From: Aralia elata
Taxonomy: Eukaryota; Streptophyta; Magnoliopsida; Apiales; Araliaceae
Direction of reading: 5' to 3'
Assembly (NCBI GenBank): GCA_034770075.1
Contig: CM068378.1
Coordinates: 45,722,508 to 45,786,507 of the forward strand
Length of the DNA stretch: 64,000 nucleotides
Position 1 is the stretch's first letter. Each line of letters starts with the position of its first letter. The translations under genes and the position numbers were made by a program. Shown piece by piece: positions 14,481-26,700 of this stretch. The notes below the pieces were generated by a model. The model saw only the letters and a list, made by a program, of their open reading frames with translations, did not search any database and was not told where the DNA came from.

Positions 14481-14856
14481 TTACTTAAACATTTAAGTCC
14501 TAACTTAAACATTTATAAATAACATTTAACACATAACACATTTGATAAACTTCCGTATTTTATTCATTTACTACTTCGAAATATAACATAGATAGCATCA
14601 TAGTTATTTACATCATCTGCCCTGAAATCATAAAGTTTCAAGACCACATCATAATTAATCCTTTATTTATCTCATTTGAGATTTACATCATATTAACGTT
14701 CTTAGTAAACAACTTATTATTACTGCTACTCGCGACCTATAAAGACATTCCACGTCGCACGGCTTCTTCACGCTCTTGCTTCATGATTCGAATCATCGTT
14801 TTGCGATCCATCACGTACCACGATAAGTCCTCAAACTGAGTTGGGTAATGAAAAAC

Positions 14857-15443
14857 TCAATCCTGTGCCCTATCCATTGCTGTGTGGAAAACACGCTCCA
14901 TCTCATCCATCTTGGCTCTCTTTGACTGCATCTTATCCTCAACATGGTCTGCATGATCAGCAGCTTTCATCCATGCGTCCTCGGCTCTAGCACACTTTGT
15001 TGACTCTTCTCTTAGCTCACTCTTCAGTTTCTCTATCTCAGCTAATAACTCCTCTTTCTGGCTCTCTGCCTGAATCAGCTTCCATTCCACGTCTCCCAGA
15101 CGTATGTCAAGCTCCTCTATCTCATTATTCTTCTGTCCTATGGTGGTCTGACGATCTGTCACATGCGCCTCCAACTCCTCCACCCTATCCTACAACTCTA
15201 TGTTGCGATCACACACCTGCTTATACATCTGAACACCTAAGGAAGATAATGGTATCTCCTCAGGGTCTTCTTCCTCCTCCTCAATCTTCTCAGGATCCTC
15301 CTCAGGATCAGTCTCAGGCTCGTATTCAGGACCTACAACTGTGATCAACGGGGATGGCTCCCTCTGCACTAGCTGCTCCCGGACTACATGAACATCTCGG
15401 GCTCCTCCTCCCTAGCCTGACTGGATTCTCCTATATCAGACAT
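14857..15443 (-). pseudogene. Acidic coiled-coil ORF upstream of gag, element D
   Basis: Lies between the primer site and gag. From the ATG at 15443 (MSDIGES) a one-base shift near 15396 leads into a frame with a Glu/Asp/Pro-rich stretch (DPEEDPEKIEEEEEDPEE), then one stop near 15190, then an intact 108-residue segment (15183-14857) with dense heptad-like Leu/Glu/Lys spacing (EELEAHV, EIEKLKSELREE), a probable coiled coil. Element F has a counterpart with the same two-part layout. Role unknown; it might be a Gag accessory or regulatory protein. Confidence 0.65.
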
Positions 15444-15653
15444 CCTGCCACCAAAATTTTAAATTTAATTGCTACTCGATACTACTCGCGAGCACATAAG
15501 TTATAACACATAAGTTATAGCACATAAAGTCTTTTATTATTAACCTTCAATGAATTTCCTTAATTCATTCCTTAGAACTCGATAAGATAACACCACTAGA
15601 TATTCGTTTCTAAAGCTAACTCCTAAGGTTCTCCACCTAAGGTTCTTAACCTA

Positions 15654-15668
15654 CAGCTTTGATGCCAA
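15654..15668 (-). other. Primer-binding site of element D
   Basis: Two bases inside the right LTR the minus strand reads TTGGCATCAAAGC, a decayed version of TTGGTATCAGAGC, which pairs with the 3' end of initiator Met-tRNA. It fixes the right LTR as the 5' LTR. Confidence 0.75.
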
Positions 15669-15670
15669 CC

Positions 15671-18335
15671 TGTGACACCCCCAAATCCAGATACTTTAAT
15701 TCCTTAGATTTTGTGTTCACTATATCATTCATTCATAACTAACTACCCATAATAAAGGACAATTAAATTAAGTTGAATGAAATATCTTCCCACAATAGTG
15801 ATTACAACTTATAATCTCTTAAATAAACAAATCCCAGGTCATCTACCTTTATTACATCGTTGCGGAATTAAAACATAAAAATTTAACAAGTCTTATTACA
15901 AAGAACTGAAACAAATAAACTAAACATCTTCATTTGCTCATCTTGCCCTTGCCCTTGCTAGTGGACGGCTCATCCGACGTTTCAGGTTTAACTGCAATGT
16001 TTTATGCAAGTGTGAGCAAACAATTGCCCACAAGTATGATAACAATAACATTTATATGATTAATGGAATATATCTTAACTGAGGAGTAATAGTCTTTCTG
16101 AAATCAATCAACAACAAATCAAAGATCTGAAAGCTCAATAGATAGCTTAGCTCAAGAACTGAATATAGATTCAAGATTAAAAGTGTATCTGAGGGTCATA
16201 AGACCTCGAACTATGTCCTAGGTTAACAAGTATTTCTACCATAACCTTTAACAGTCATGTAGACTATGGACTATCCATCTCGTACTCCGGGGGATCAGCC
16301 CTTTGTACAATGTATTGTGCACAAATATTTAAACGTTGTTGTGTAATTAATCCCCTATATTAGGGTTGTTCATCTCAGTTTAGCGTCAGAATCCGTACCA
16401 AAAGAAACTTGGTTTGGAAAAACTTCAAGGTATTCTAAGTCTTTGAAACGCTCATCAAATATGGACTAGCTGAATCAAAAAAAAGGTTTGCTAGTCACTA
16501 AAGCATTTGATCAACAATAAAAATTGTACAATAAGATTTCTGATCAAAATTTGAATAACGATCAATGATCGGATAACAAATGATTGAAATAAAACATAAG
16601 CACTTGACATGATAACAACCTTGCTTGAATAATAATAACCTAAGGTTTAGAAGCTTGCTCTGTGGAAGTAAACTTGCTTTAAATGAAATGATAAGATTAA
16701 GGAAGGAAAAACTTGCCTCGTGCGTAGATGACAGATTTAAATAATTCACGTTCCTTGATCACTCTATACATTTTGATTATAAAACAGTAACAATAATTAG
16801 TTACAGAATCATATACATTTTAAGTCTCGTTCTTATCCTATTTTATTGCAACATCTCGATTGTCATTCGATATTCAACAAATATTTGCTAACAACCATCG
16901 TGGTATCTCATTAATCATTTAATACCTTAATATAAGTTTTAAACATGCGCATAGCAACATAGCAAGATCACAAAACAAATAAATAATTTTCAGTTACTGT
17001 TCCACCGTCGGGGCGGTGGATTTCTTAACAAAACCGTCGCCGGGGCGAGGCTACCGCCGGGGCGAGGAATCTAGTTCAATTATACCGCCGAGGCGACTGC
17101 ACCGTCGGGGCGGTAAACTCGACAGTCGTCTCCTACAGTTCGCGAACCAGTGAATTTTCAGGCCAAATTTTCCAAATTCTACCATCTGATACATAAAATA
17201 AACTTACCCAGACGTCAAACATGATGTAAAATAATTACCCATCATGTTTCTAACAATTCTAACCATTATGAACACATAATCAACCAATTAAAAATCCAAA
17301 AATTCACTGTTCATGCTCTTTTTCCAAACTTTCACACACTTAGTGAAATCAAACACTGAAAACTTGTTTCTAAATCATTTTGATCCGTTCTACTTACATT
17401 CTTTTTGTTTTTCATCATATTATCAAAATCAAAAGTCAATTTACCGATTAATAATCAAATTGAACATTAATTTTTATACATATATGCCATACATGAAAGT
17501 GAAACTCTGTAAAACCAAAAACTCTAATCTAAAGCATGTTTTCATGGATTAATTCCTTCAAATTGATTTACAAACATAATATAATCACTAGTATATGCAT
17601 ATTAACAATTACAACCAAGTAATTTATACATTGAGCAAATAATTTCATATACAGTAAAGTAAAAAGAAATACAGTGAAGAACTTTTTTTTTTAAAAAAAG
17701 GATTATACCTTTAAGCTAAACAAGATGATTTCTTTAGCTTAGCAATTCTCTTCCTTCTCCTCTCAATTAACAGAACTCTCTTACTCTCTCTTTCAAATTT
17801 TTTTTCCCTATTAAGCTTTTCTCTTTTTTTTAAAGTGAAATGATAAACTCTTTTGAAACCAATCTTTAACGTAACTTGATTTATCAGTTGTAGAAACCAA
17901 GAGTTAGGCCATGTTTGGCCAACTCAAATGTAGAATAATCCATTTTTACCAACCAAGGGTCACAAGGCCTTGTTTGGTTTTACCTAAAATGAAACCCTTT
18001 CTCATTTATTTTAATAACTCATTATATTATATAGTTTAATTGTCACACTTCTAATTTAATTAAACTTATTATTAAATAAATTCAATTAAACCTTACTAAT
18101 TTAATTATAACTCTTATTCAAATAAATCATTTATTTACCTAATTTAATTATTAAATTAAAATAAAATAAACACATCAAATTACATTTAAATTACAAATAA
18201 CATAATTACACTAAAATGAATTACTCTACCATAACTTTATCAATTATTTATTATTACTCAATAAATAAATTAGTCAAAAATATTTATTTAACTCAATAAA
18301 TATTTTTATTTATTCACAAAAATACATTCGTTACA
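15671..18335 (-). repeat. 5' LTR of element D
   Basis: 2665 bp. Termini match the left LTR and divergence is a few percent by eye, so the insertion is clearly older than the Tat-like element. The end of the LTR next to the primer site (TGTGACACCCCCAAATC) can pair with GATTTTGTGTTCAC about 35 bases inside. Confidence 0.92.
17001..17115. repeat. GC-rich inverted-repeat cluster in D LTR (right copy)
   Basis: Counterpart of the cluster at 8443-8575. The first two units agree, but the following units differ in order and number between the two LTRs, although the flanking LTR sequence is nearly the same. Confidence 0.7.
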
Positions 18336-20271
18336 ATAACTTCACAACAATTGATAGCAAGATGTATAATACTTGCATAATGGTAACAAGGTTTAGAGAC
18401 TTGCCTGTGCGTAGTACGTTTAGTTTACGCTATCTATCTACGTCACGTAGTCTATTTATATCAATAATAAGCGTTAGAATTTATAATAACACATATCGAA
18501 TTAAACTAGTCAAGTATCGTTAAGGTTCGGCATTGATTCGGCCTTTCTATAGACACTTAAACACATGAGTTTATCAATAAAACTTTGTTTAATAACTTAA
18601 ATATTAACTTAGATAATTTAATTATCACTTATAATATATTTAGAAGCTTCATATTATTTTTAAATATTTTTTACAAGCTTGGTAATATTTTTAAATGATT
18701 TAATTATCATTTATAACATTTTTAAAATTTTAGTATATTATTTAAATGATTTATTTGTCATTTAAAATAATTTTAGAAATTTAGAATATTATTTAAATTA
18801 TTTAATTATCATTTATAATATTTTTAGACATTTAATATTCTATTCTAATAATTTTAGAAAGTTAGTACATTATTTAAAATAATTTATTTATCATTTATAA
18901 TATTTTTAAAAATTTAATATATTATTTAAATGATTTATTTATCATTTTTAATATTTTTAATACCTTAATATCATTTTTAAATTATTTATTTAATATACCT
19001 ATTAAATAATTTATTATCATTAATATTAAATTAAATTATTAATGAAATTTATGTCAAAATATTAAAATTTAATTAATATAATTTAAAATTAATTTTAAAA
19101 CTTAATTATTAATTATTAATAATTATTTAATACTTATTTCATTATTATTAATTTTTATTCAATATCGTCGCTAAAAGGCTTTAGCGACAGTCTGCATATG
19201 ATTTTAGTTTTCTGGTAATCCGGAAGGAGAGTGTGGCTATAGGTGGCCTATAGCGACACTTATCCGTTGCTATAGTTATTCTTCATTTCATGAAGAACAG
19301 TTGGTCATGGTCAAGTCAAGACCTTTGACTTAATTTAATTCTTGGTTGGTTAATCGTTTGAACTTAATTTTTGTTTCTAGTTATAGTGGACATGGCAGAG
19401 TACAACGACATGCATCCAAATCACTTTAACTATATCATGACAGGAAGATATAATCGGTCAAACCTTGCTAACCAATTTGTTCTTCACGTTTTTGGAATTT
19501 CCAGAAACTGTTTGGTCAATGTCGGTCAACGACTTTTGATTGCTAATAGCTTTCATTCTAGGTTAGGTTGATGTGTTTTAATGATAGGTACTTTCAGTAT
19601 ATATCAAATAACATATTGGGTCCAAGAAATTATACTAACAATATAACATATGCAAGATTCAAGCCGGTCAAATCCTTGTCAGACATGTCAGAACCTTCAT
19701 ATGATTTCTGGGTTACCTAGAAATCAGTTTACCATGGTCGGTCAACGGGTTTTGACCACCTATAACTTTTAATCTAAGGATTTGTTTAGTATAATTCCAG
19801 TTCCAAACTATTAACATCATGGTAGACTACAAATTCATGCTTTAAAACATATCAAACAAACATTCTAAGGGCATCACAAGGTTTGACAAAAGTGTTCGTC
19901 AGACTGTTCTTGACTGTTCTTGACAGTTCACTATTTTTGATTAATTCTCATATCTAGGTGTTATTTAAACATATTTTAACAACTCAGATCATCAAATAAA
20001 ATGTTATTAAGCACTCCTAAACATTAAAACATAACATCTAACAAAGCTTTAAAGATCTAGCATAAAATTAGGGTTTTGTACCTTTTTGAGCAACTTTTTC
20101 ATCTGATGCTTAGGCTCTGATTGGGACTTCACTGAGATATTATCTAGACTATATTTATGAGTATTTGAACTTGTGAATTCGTAGGTTTAATGGTCAAAGG
20201 CTTGTTCTATTTATAAAATTGTAAGATTAGGGTTTTTATGGACTTTTCACCCATTTTTGCCTCCACAAATA

Positions 20272-22752
20272 TGTAATATTCCGAACCCTAATAAGATTTG
20301 TATATATAAATTATGTGTTTAATAAATGAAATTTCATGATTTGACTTTGTAATATGTGATTGTGTATTTTATTAAACAATTAGGTCAAATAAAAAATTTT
20401 CGCCAAGCAGCTGTGTCGTGCTTAATCGGACAAAATGATTTGTCGTGCTTTCGGCAAATTCACCGAGAAGCGTCTCGGCAAATTATTTTTGTAAGCTGTT
20501 GTGTCGTACTTGGAAATGACGAAGTGCTTTGTCGTGCTTCGGAGTTAATATAATATTATATTAACTGATAAAAAAATTAAAAATAAGTTAATTAGGGTTA
20601 GAATAATAAACTGAAACAGAAACCCTAATCAAAAAACCCTAATTGATAATATTTATCCGAATTGTCTAATTGAAACCTTAATTATTTTATAAGAATCTTA
20701 ATTGATATAATTAGATTCTAAATAATGAATCATAATATTAAGTATGAATTATTAAGGTTAAATTAAACCCTAAACGAAAGATTAAAACCCTAATTGTGAA
20801 ATTAGAAAGCCTAATACCTAATTATGAAACCCTAATTCTAATTAGGTTATCTAAACTCTAAATTATGAAATGTAAAACCTTAATTATGATATATAACCCT
20901 AATTAAGGTATTACTAAACTTAAATTAACATCATAAACATGATTAGCAAAAATCTAATTTTAATTAGTAAGTAAATAAATGAAAAATCAAATTTTAAACC
21001 AATGAAAATTGAGCTAGGAGTGTGCAAGCTTGTGCTCAACACACTCCAGCACAAGTAGGTTAGTAAGATCAGATGGAGAGTAGCACAAATCCCAAGCCTA
21101 GATATTTTTGGAGGCAAACATTTGGAAACTAGCTTAGGAAACCCTAATTTCACATTGCTATAAATAGAATGAGATGCTGGTCAGATAAGCTACGAAAATT
21201 GAAGCCTATACACTTATATTACCAGCCTAAACAAGCCTCTGCAATCACAAACTCAGAATCAAAAGCTAGAAATCAAAAATTTGAAGAAAAAGGTGCATAA
21301 ACCCTAATTTGTTGCTAGATCTTTAAGTTTGAATTTGATGTTATGTTTTAATGTTTAAGGATATGTAATAATATGTTATTTAGTAATCTGGGTTGGTTAA
21401 ACAAGGATCCATAATATTTAAATGGTCAAAATTAATGAAAAACATGAACTGACTTGGGCAGCCCAAAATGGTCTGACAGGCTATTTTGTCAGTCATTTTG
21501 ATCGGCTTAAATTGGTCATTTGATCTGTTTTAAAGTTTGTATATGTTGTATGCCATGTTAACTATAATATCCAATTGGTAGAATAATAAAAAAATATCGA
21601 GGATGAAAGTTATTAATGGTCAAATCCCGTTGACCGCTCACGGATGGCTGATTCTGGGCAACGCAGAAAATTCTAAGTATAACTGACAGCAGTCTGACAA
21701 GATTTGACCACCTTTAATCTTGCTTATATGATGTTTGTAAATGTTATTTCTTGGCTTAAACATGTTCTATGCCATGTATACTACAGCCCTATAATCATTA
21801 AACCACATAACAAATAACGACCATGAAAGTTATTAATGGTCAAATATGGTTGACCGACCATGACCAGCATGTTTCTGGGCAACCCAGAAACATCATGAAC
21901 AGCATGAACTAGGTAGTTTGCCAATGAATTATCTAGCATCAATTGATGTTGTTTATGATTAAATTTCATATGTTTATACCTTGCCATGCCTACTATAACA
22001 ACAAACAAAGATCCAATCCAAAACATTAACCAACTGGAATTAATTTGCGGTCAAACGTCCCTACTCGACCATGACCGGCTGTTCTTCATGAAGAACACCT
22101 TTACCGACAAAATTCATACTTAAACCCAGAAACCTAGAAACCCTATGAAAACTGTCGCTAAAGCCTTTTGCGACGGTTTTAAATAAAATTTAATAAAAAT
22201 AATTAAATAAATAAATATTAAATAATTAATAATTATATTCGAAAATTCATTTTTAATTATAAAAATTTATTTTTAATATTTTTATATATTTTTGAATTAT
22301 TATTTAATTTAATTACTCTGATCTTTATTTTATTTAGTGTAGTTGTACTAAGTTAGATACAGTATCTATACGAACTATACATCTGAATGAGGGTATTTAA
22401 ATGATGTTGAAAGTCCTATAAGCTCTGGGGTTACACTTAATGAGCGCCGGTAAAGTGCCATCTTTACCGAAATGCGCCCCTCAGTTCTATGGACAATCTT
22501 ATCATTAATACTGTGAATGTCAGATAGATAGGGAATATAAATATGAAAGAGGTATTCATTAGATATGAATCTATACATCCAAGTGAGGGTATCCAAACAC
22601 AGACAACGTTCTGGCCGGAACTAGTACCTGTTATGGGATACTGTGAACCTTGGATAGATAGAAGTCATATTTTATTGAATATTTATAGTTGTATAGTTTC
22701 ACGTGAGCACCAGATCTGCTATAGGGGAGCGTATAGATTTGGGGGCATCACA
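20272..22752 (+). repeat. 5' LTR of element F, with internal deletion
   Basis: 2481 bp, TGTAATATTCCG to GGGCATCACA. Compared with the 3' LTR it lacks about 1.55 kb at the junction near 22312-22316 (corresponding to about 30411-31956). Solo LTR B contains the counterpart of the missing part, so the long form is ancestral and this copy lost it. The first kilobase holds many AAACCCTAA motifs (20629-21308) and a cluster of GTCGTGCTT motifs with a CCGAGA/TCTCGG hairpin (20410-20545). Confidence 0.92.
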
Positions 22753-22755
22753 GGT

Positions 22756-22770
22756 TGGTATCAGAGTTGT
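22756..22770 (+). other. Primer-binding site of element F
   Basis: TGGTATCAGAGTTG begins three bases after the 5' LTR; it matches the initiator Met-tRNA primer type (TGGTATCAGAGC) in its first 11 bases. Confidence 0.85.
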
Positions 22771-22924
22771 AGATTATAACTCTAAGGTAGTTAGGAAATA
22801 CCTTAGGATATAGTCTTTGAGTCCGTAAAATACTTAATCATACATAAAATAATCTTAAAAGCTTTATCTTATGTGTAAATTTGTTTCCCCATAAATACTA
22901 AATAAATTAAAATTCTTTTGTAGG

Positions 22925-23491
22925 ATGGCATGAGTAGATCAACACATAGGATAGCTATCAGACAGTGAGCCCGATGAGGTGCCTGATTATGAGCCGGCTA
23001 CCCCTGAGCTAGATTTAGAAGAGGAGGATCCAGAGGAGGAAGAACTCCTACATGACCAAGAAATATTAGAGGCTGAGGATGCTAATTACCCTATAGATGG
23101 ACAGCTGATAGATCCAGAACCCGATGAAGTCATTGGAGCAGGGCAGATGATGCGTGTCGACAGACACGAAGAGATAGTTATTGGATTAGTTCAGCAGTCA
23201 ACGGAAGAATTAGAGGCTGCTAACTCTCGGACAGGCATAGCTGCAGGTTTACTGGAAAGTGAGAGAGATACGACTCGTCATCTGAGGACACTTCTTCAGA
23301 ATACCCAGAAGGAGAAACAAGATGCGCAAATGCAGGTGTACAGAGCTGATAAGAAGTGTAGGACTGCATTTGAGGGCCTAGAACGAAGGGTGTTTAGGTA
23401 TCCTGTGGAGGAGGAGAAGGATGATTATATGATCGATAGAGCGGTGGTTGGTCATATGATACGGGATGCTTATAAGGGAGTACGTGATTGA
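22925..23491 (+). pseudogene. Acidic coiled-coil ORF upstream of gag, element F
   Basis: The likely start is the ATG at 22925; in that frame a TGA follows two codons later and a TAG shortly after, then the frame is open for about 170 codons to 23491. The first third is very acidic (DLEEEDPEEEELLHDQE), the second part is charged and heptad-like (EELEAANSRTG, ESERDTTRHLRTLLQN), ending with a short basic tail. The layout matches the ORF upstream of gag in element D. I do not recognise a family. Confidence 0.65.
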
Positions 23492-23715
23492 TTAGATTAG
23501 TATAGTACTTAGTTTACGTTTCATAGTTTGTAATATACAAATTTTGAGGTTGTAAAATAGTGAGTTCTTTGTACTAACTAGTGGTAGTCTAAACCACTAG
23601 TCGAATATGTATTCATTCTGCATGTTATATACAAATTGCGTTTGTACAATCAAAGTGTTAGTTTTATGTGTAACATATTCTTGTATTTATACATGTTTTT
23701 CTTTATTTTAGAGTC

Positions 23716-26700
23716 ATGACATCAAGAAGGAGAACCCAAACTAGAAATGAGTCTACCGAAATAAACCCCACACAACAATTGGTAGATATACTCTTAGGAG
23801 TTTTACAAAATCATCCACCACATCAACCTACCACAGTTAATCCACAAAGTACTATGTTCAAGGACTTTAAACTGGTAGGACCACCTGAATTTAAGGGAAC
23901 CGCAGAACCTATTGAGGCACAAACTTGGGTTACCGAAATAGAGAAGGTTTTTATGGTAACTAATGCCGGCGAAGATCAAAAGACGGTCTTTGCCACTTTT
24001 TTCCTCAAACGTGAGGCGAACCATTGGTGGGAAAATACTAAAATTCGTGCGGGTGAATGTATAATTCCTTGGACTAGATTTAAGGAACTATTTTTTGAAA
24101 ATTACTTTCCCCAATCGATGCAGAATCGTATGGAGGTACGATTCCTAGAATTGAAACAAGGGGAGCTTACTATATCCCAGTATAAGGCTAAGTTCAATGA
24201 ATTAGCTAGGTTTGCCCCACATCAGGTCAATACGGAGGTAAGGAAGACCAGGAGATACGAAGAGGGATTGAAACCCCAAATTCGTAGTAAGTTGTCAGTG
24301 TTCCAAATGAGAACTTTTCCTGAAATTCTCGAGAAAGCTATCATCGCTGAAAATGAGAATGAAGCTTTGATAAAATTTCATAAAGAGAAAAGGAATTTGA
24401 ATGAAGGAGGGAAGTTTAAAGGAGAAGTTAGTACAGGGGGTACTAATAATAACAAGAGGAAGTGGGATGCCACTGTTCCTACAAACTTTGTGAGGAGGGG
24501 TAACAATTACAACAATAACAACAACAACAACAACAACAACAGAAACCAGAACAGTAATAATAAGGTTGTACATTGTGCTATATGTGGAAAGAATCACGCG
24601 GGAGTATGTCGCCACAGAGTGATTACTTGTTACCATTGTGGACAAGAGGGACATTTTTCCCCTAATTGTCCCAAAAAGAGTAATGATAATACTCGTCAGG
24701 GTAACCCGAATGTTACTTGTTACATATGTGGTGCAACTGGGCATGTGTCTAGGAATTGTCCAAGGAATAAAAACCAACTTGGGGGAGGAAATCAAGTCCT
24801 AAACAATAACACCAAACCGATAGTAGCAGGAGTTGGAGGTCCAGGTCGTCCAACAGCTAGGACGTTTAATATGACGATGAGGGATGCTGTTGCTGCACCG
24901 GACGCGGTAACAAGTATCATCCCTATTGACACTTTAAATCCATATGTGTTATTCGATTCTGGTGCTACTTGTTCTTTCGTGTCTAATGACTTTGCTAAGA
25001 AATTGACAATGCCATGCGAAGACTTAGACATACCTTTTAATGTGGAAATTGCAAACAATGAGATAATTCCCGTCAAAGCCATATATAAGAATTGTGCCGT
25101 AGAGATTAAGGGACACAAGTTTCTTGTGAACCTCATTCCTATACAACTAGGGGAATTTGATATAATCTTAGGAATGGATTGGCTGGTAAATTATAATGCA
25201 ATAATTGACTGCCAGCGGAAGCGGGTAAATCTAGTGACTGGTTTAGAGTCAAAAGTAGTGTTCCAGGGTGGTTGTTCACCTAAACGATCTCACTGTCTGA
25301 CAGTAATGCAAGCAGAGAGATTGCTTAGGAAGGGTTGTACAGGCTATTTGGCATACATAGTAGATACTCGAAAAGAAGGAGTAAAGCTAGAGCAAATACC
25401 TGTAGTTAGAGAATTTCCGGATGTATTTCCAGATGATTTACCAGGTCTACCTCCGGATAGAGAGATCGAATTTGTTATTGATCTAGCGCCGGGTACGGTG
25501 CCAGTTTCCAAGGCACCGTGCAAAATGGCACCTGTAGAGTTGAAGGAGTTACTTGTGCAGCTACAAGAACTCTTAGACAAAAAGTACATACAACCCAGTG
25601 TTTCACCTTGGGGAGCACCGGTGTTGTTTGTAAAGAAGAAGGATAGAACGTTAAGGTTATGCATCGACTATAGAGAATTAAATAAGTTAACCATAAAGAA
25701 CAAATATCCTTTACCACGAATTGATGATTTGTTTGACCAGTTGAAAGGGGCCGAACACTTTTCGAAGATCGACCTACGATCGGGTTATCATTAATTAAAG
25801 GTAAGAAAAGAAAATGTGCCGAAGACAGCGTTTAGGACACGCTACGGACATTATGAGTTTCTTGTGATGTCTTTTGGATTAACAAATGCGCTGGCAGCAT
25901 TCATGGACTTAATGAACCGAGTGTTTAAACCATGCTTGGACAAATATGTCGTAGTGTTCATCGACGATATTTTAGTATACTTGAGAACAAAAGAGGAGCA
26001 TGCTGAACACTTAAGGAGCGTATTGGAGATATTACACAATGAATAACTTTATGCAAAGTTTTCCAAATGTGAATTCTGGTTGGAACGAGTCCAATTCTTG
26101 GGTCATGTGATTGACAAGAATGGAATAGCGGTAGATCCAGCAAAGATAGAAGCGGTTATGAATTGGAAACAACCAACAACTCCAACAGAAGTAAGAAGTT
26201 TTCTCGGTTTAGCATGGTACTACAGGCGATTTATACAAGATTTTTCAAAGATAGCAACCCCGCTAACCAATTTGACTCGAAAGACGGTAAGGTACGTCTG
26301 GACAGACAAATGTGAAGAAAGCTTCCAGGAGTTGAAGAAGCGGTTAAGCATGGCACCAGTATTATCTTTACCAGATAATACAGGAGGCCTTGTAGTTTAT
26401 AGTGATGCATCACACAAGGGATTAGGATGTGTGTTAATGCAACATGGGAAAGTAATTGCATATGCATCAAGACAACTCAAAGATTATGAGAAGAGGTATC
26501 CTACGCATGATCTTGAGTTAGCCGCGGTAGTATTTGCCTTGAAAATTTGGAGGCATTATTTGTACGGGGAGAAATGTGAAATATATACAGATCATAAGAG
26601 TCTGAAATATATTTTCACACAGAATGAGTTAAACATGAGGCAGAGGAGATGGCTAGAGTTGATAAAAGATTTCGATTGTGAAATTTTATATCACCCCGGA

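Larger units (their letters stand above)
7114..18335 (-). mobile_element. Chromovirus D (Ty3/gypsy, Tekay/Del-like), full length, degenerate
   Basis: 11.2 kb element with two LTRs (7114-9835 and 15671-18335), TSD ATAAC at 7109-7113 and 18336-18340, a primer site beside the right LTR and a polypurine tract beside the left LTR, so transcription runs leftward. Internal order: upstream acidic coiled-coil ORF (15443-14857), gag-pol (14480-9946), hairpins and polypurine tract. The stretch 14481-14856 between the upstream ORF and gag is leader without a convincing ORF. It lies inside solo LTR B. At least six in-frame stops and a frameshift disable gag-pol; where the lost codon is clear, several are CGA to TGA or CAA/CAG to TAA/TAG, as expected from decay of methylated cytosines. 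Confidence 0.92.

Noticed and set aside
7940..16749. Conserved 83-codon frame at 7940-8191 and 16498-16749
   Set aside because: Present twice only because both lie in the two LTRs of element D; no start context or domain supports a gene.
20629..21308. AAACCCTAA motifs as an interstitial telomere array
   Set aside because: The motifs are dispersed and non-tandem, so they are LTR motifs and not a telomere remnant.
24295..25136. Minus-strand frames opposite gag-pol of element F (114-166 codons)
   Set aside because: Shadow frames of the plus-strand polyprotein; one is a translation of the AAC repeat (poly-Val).
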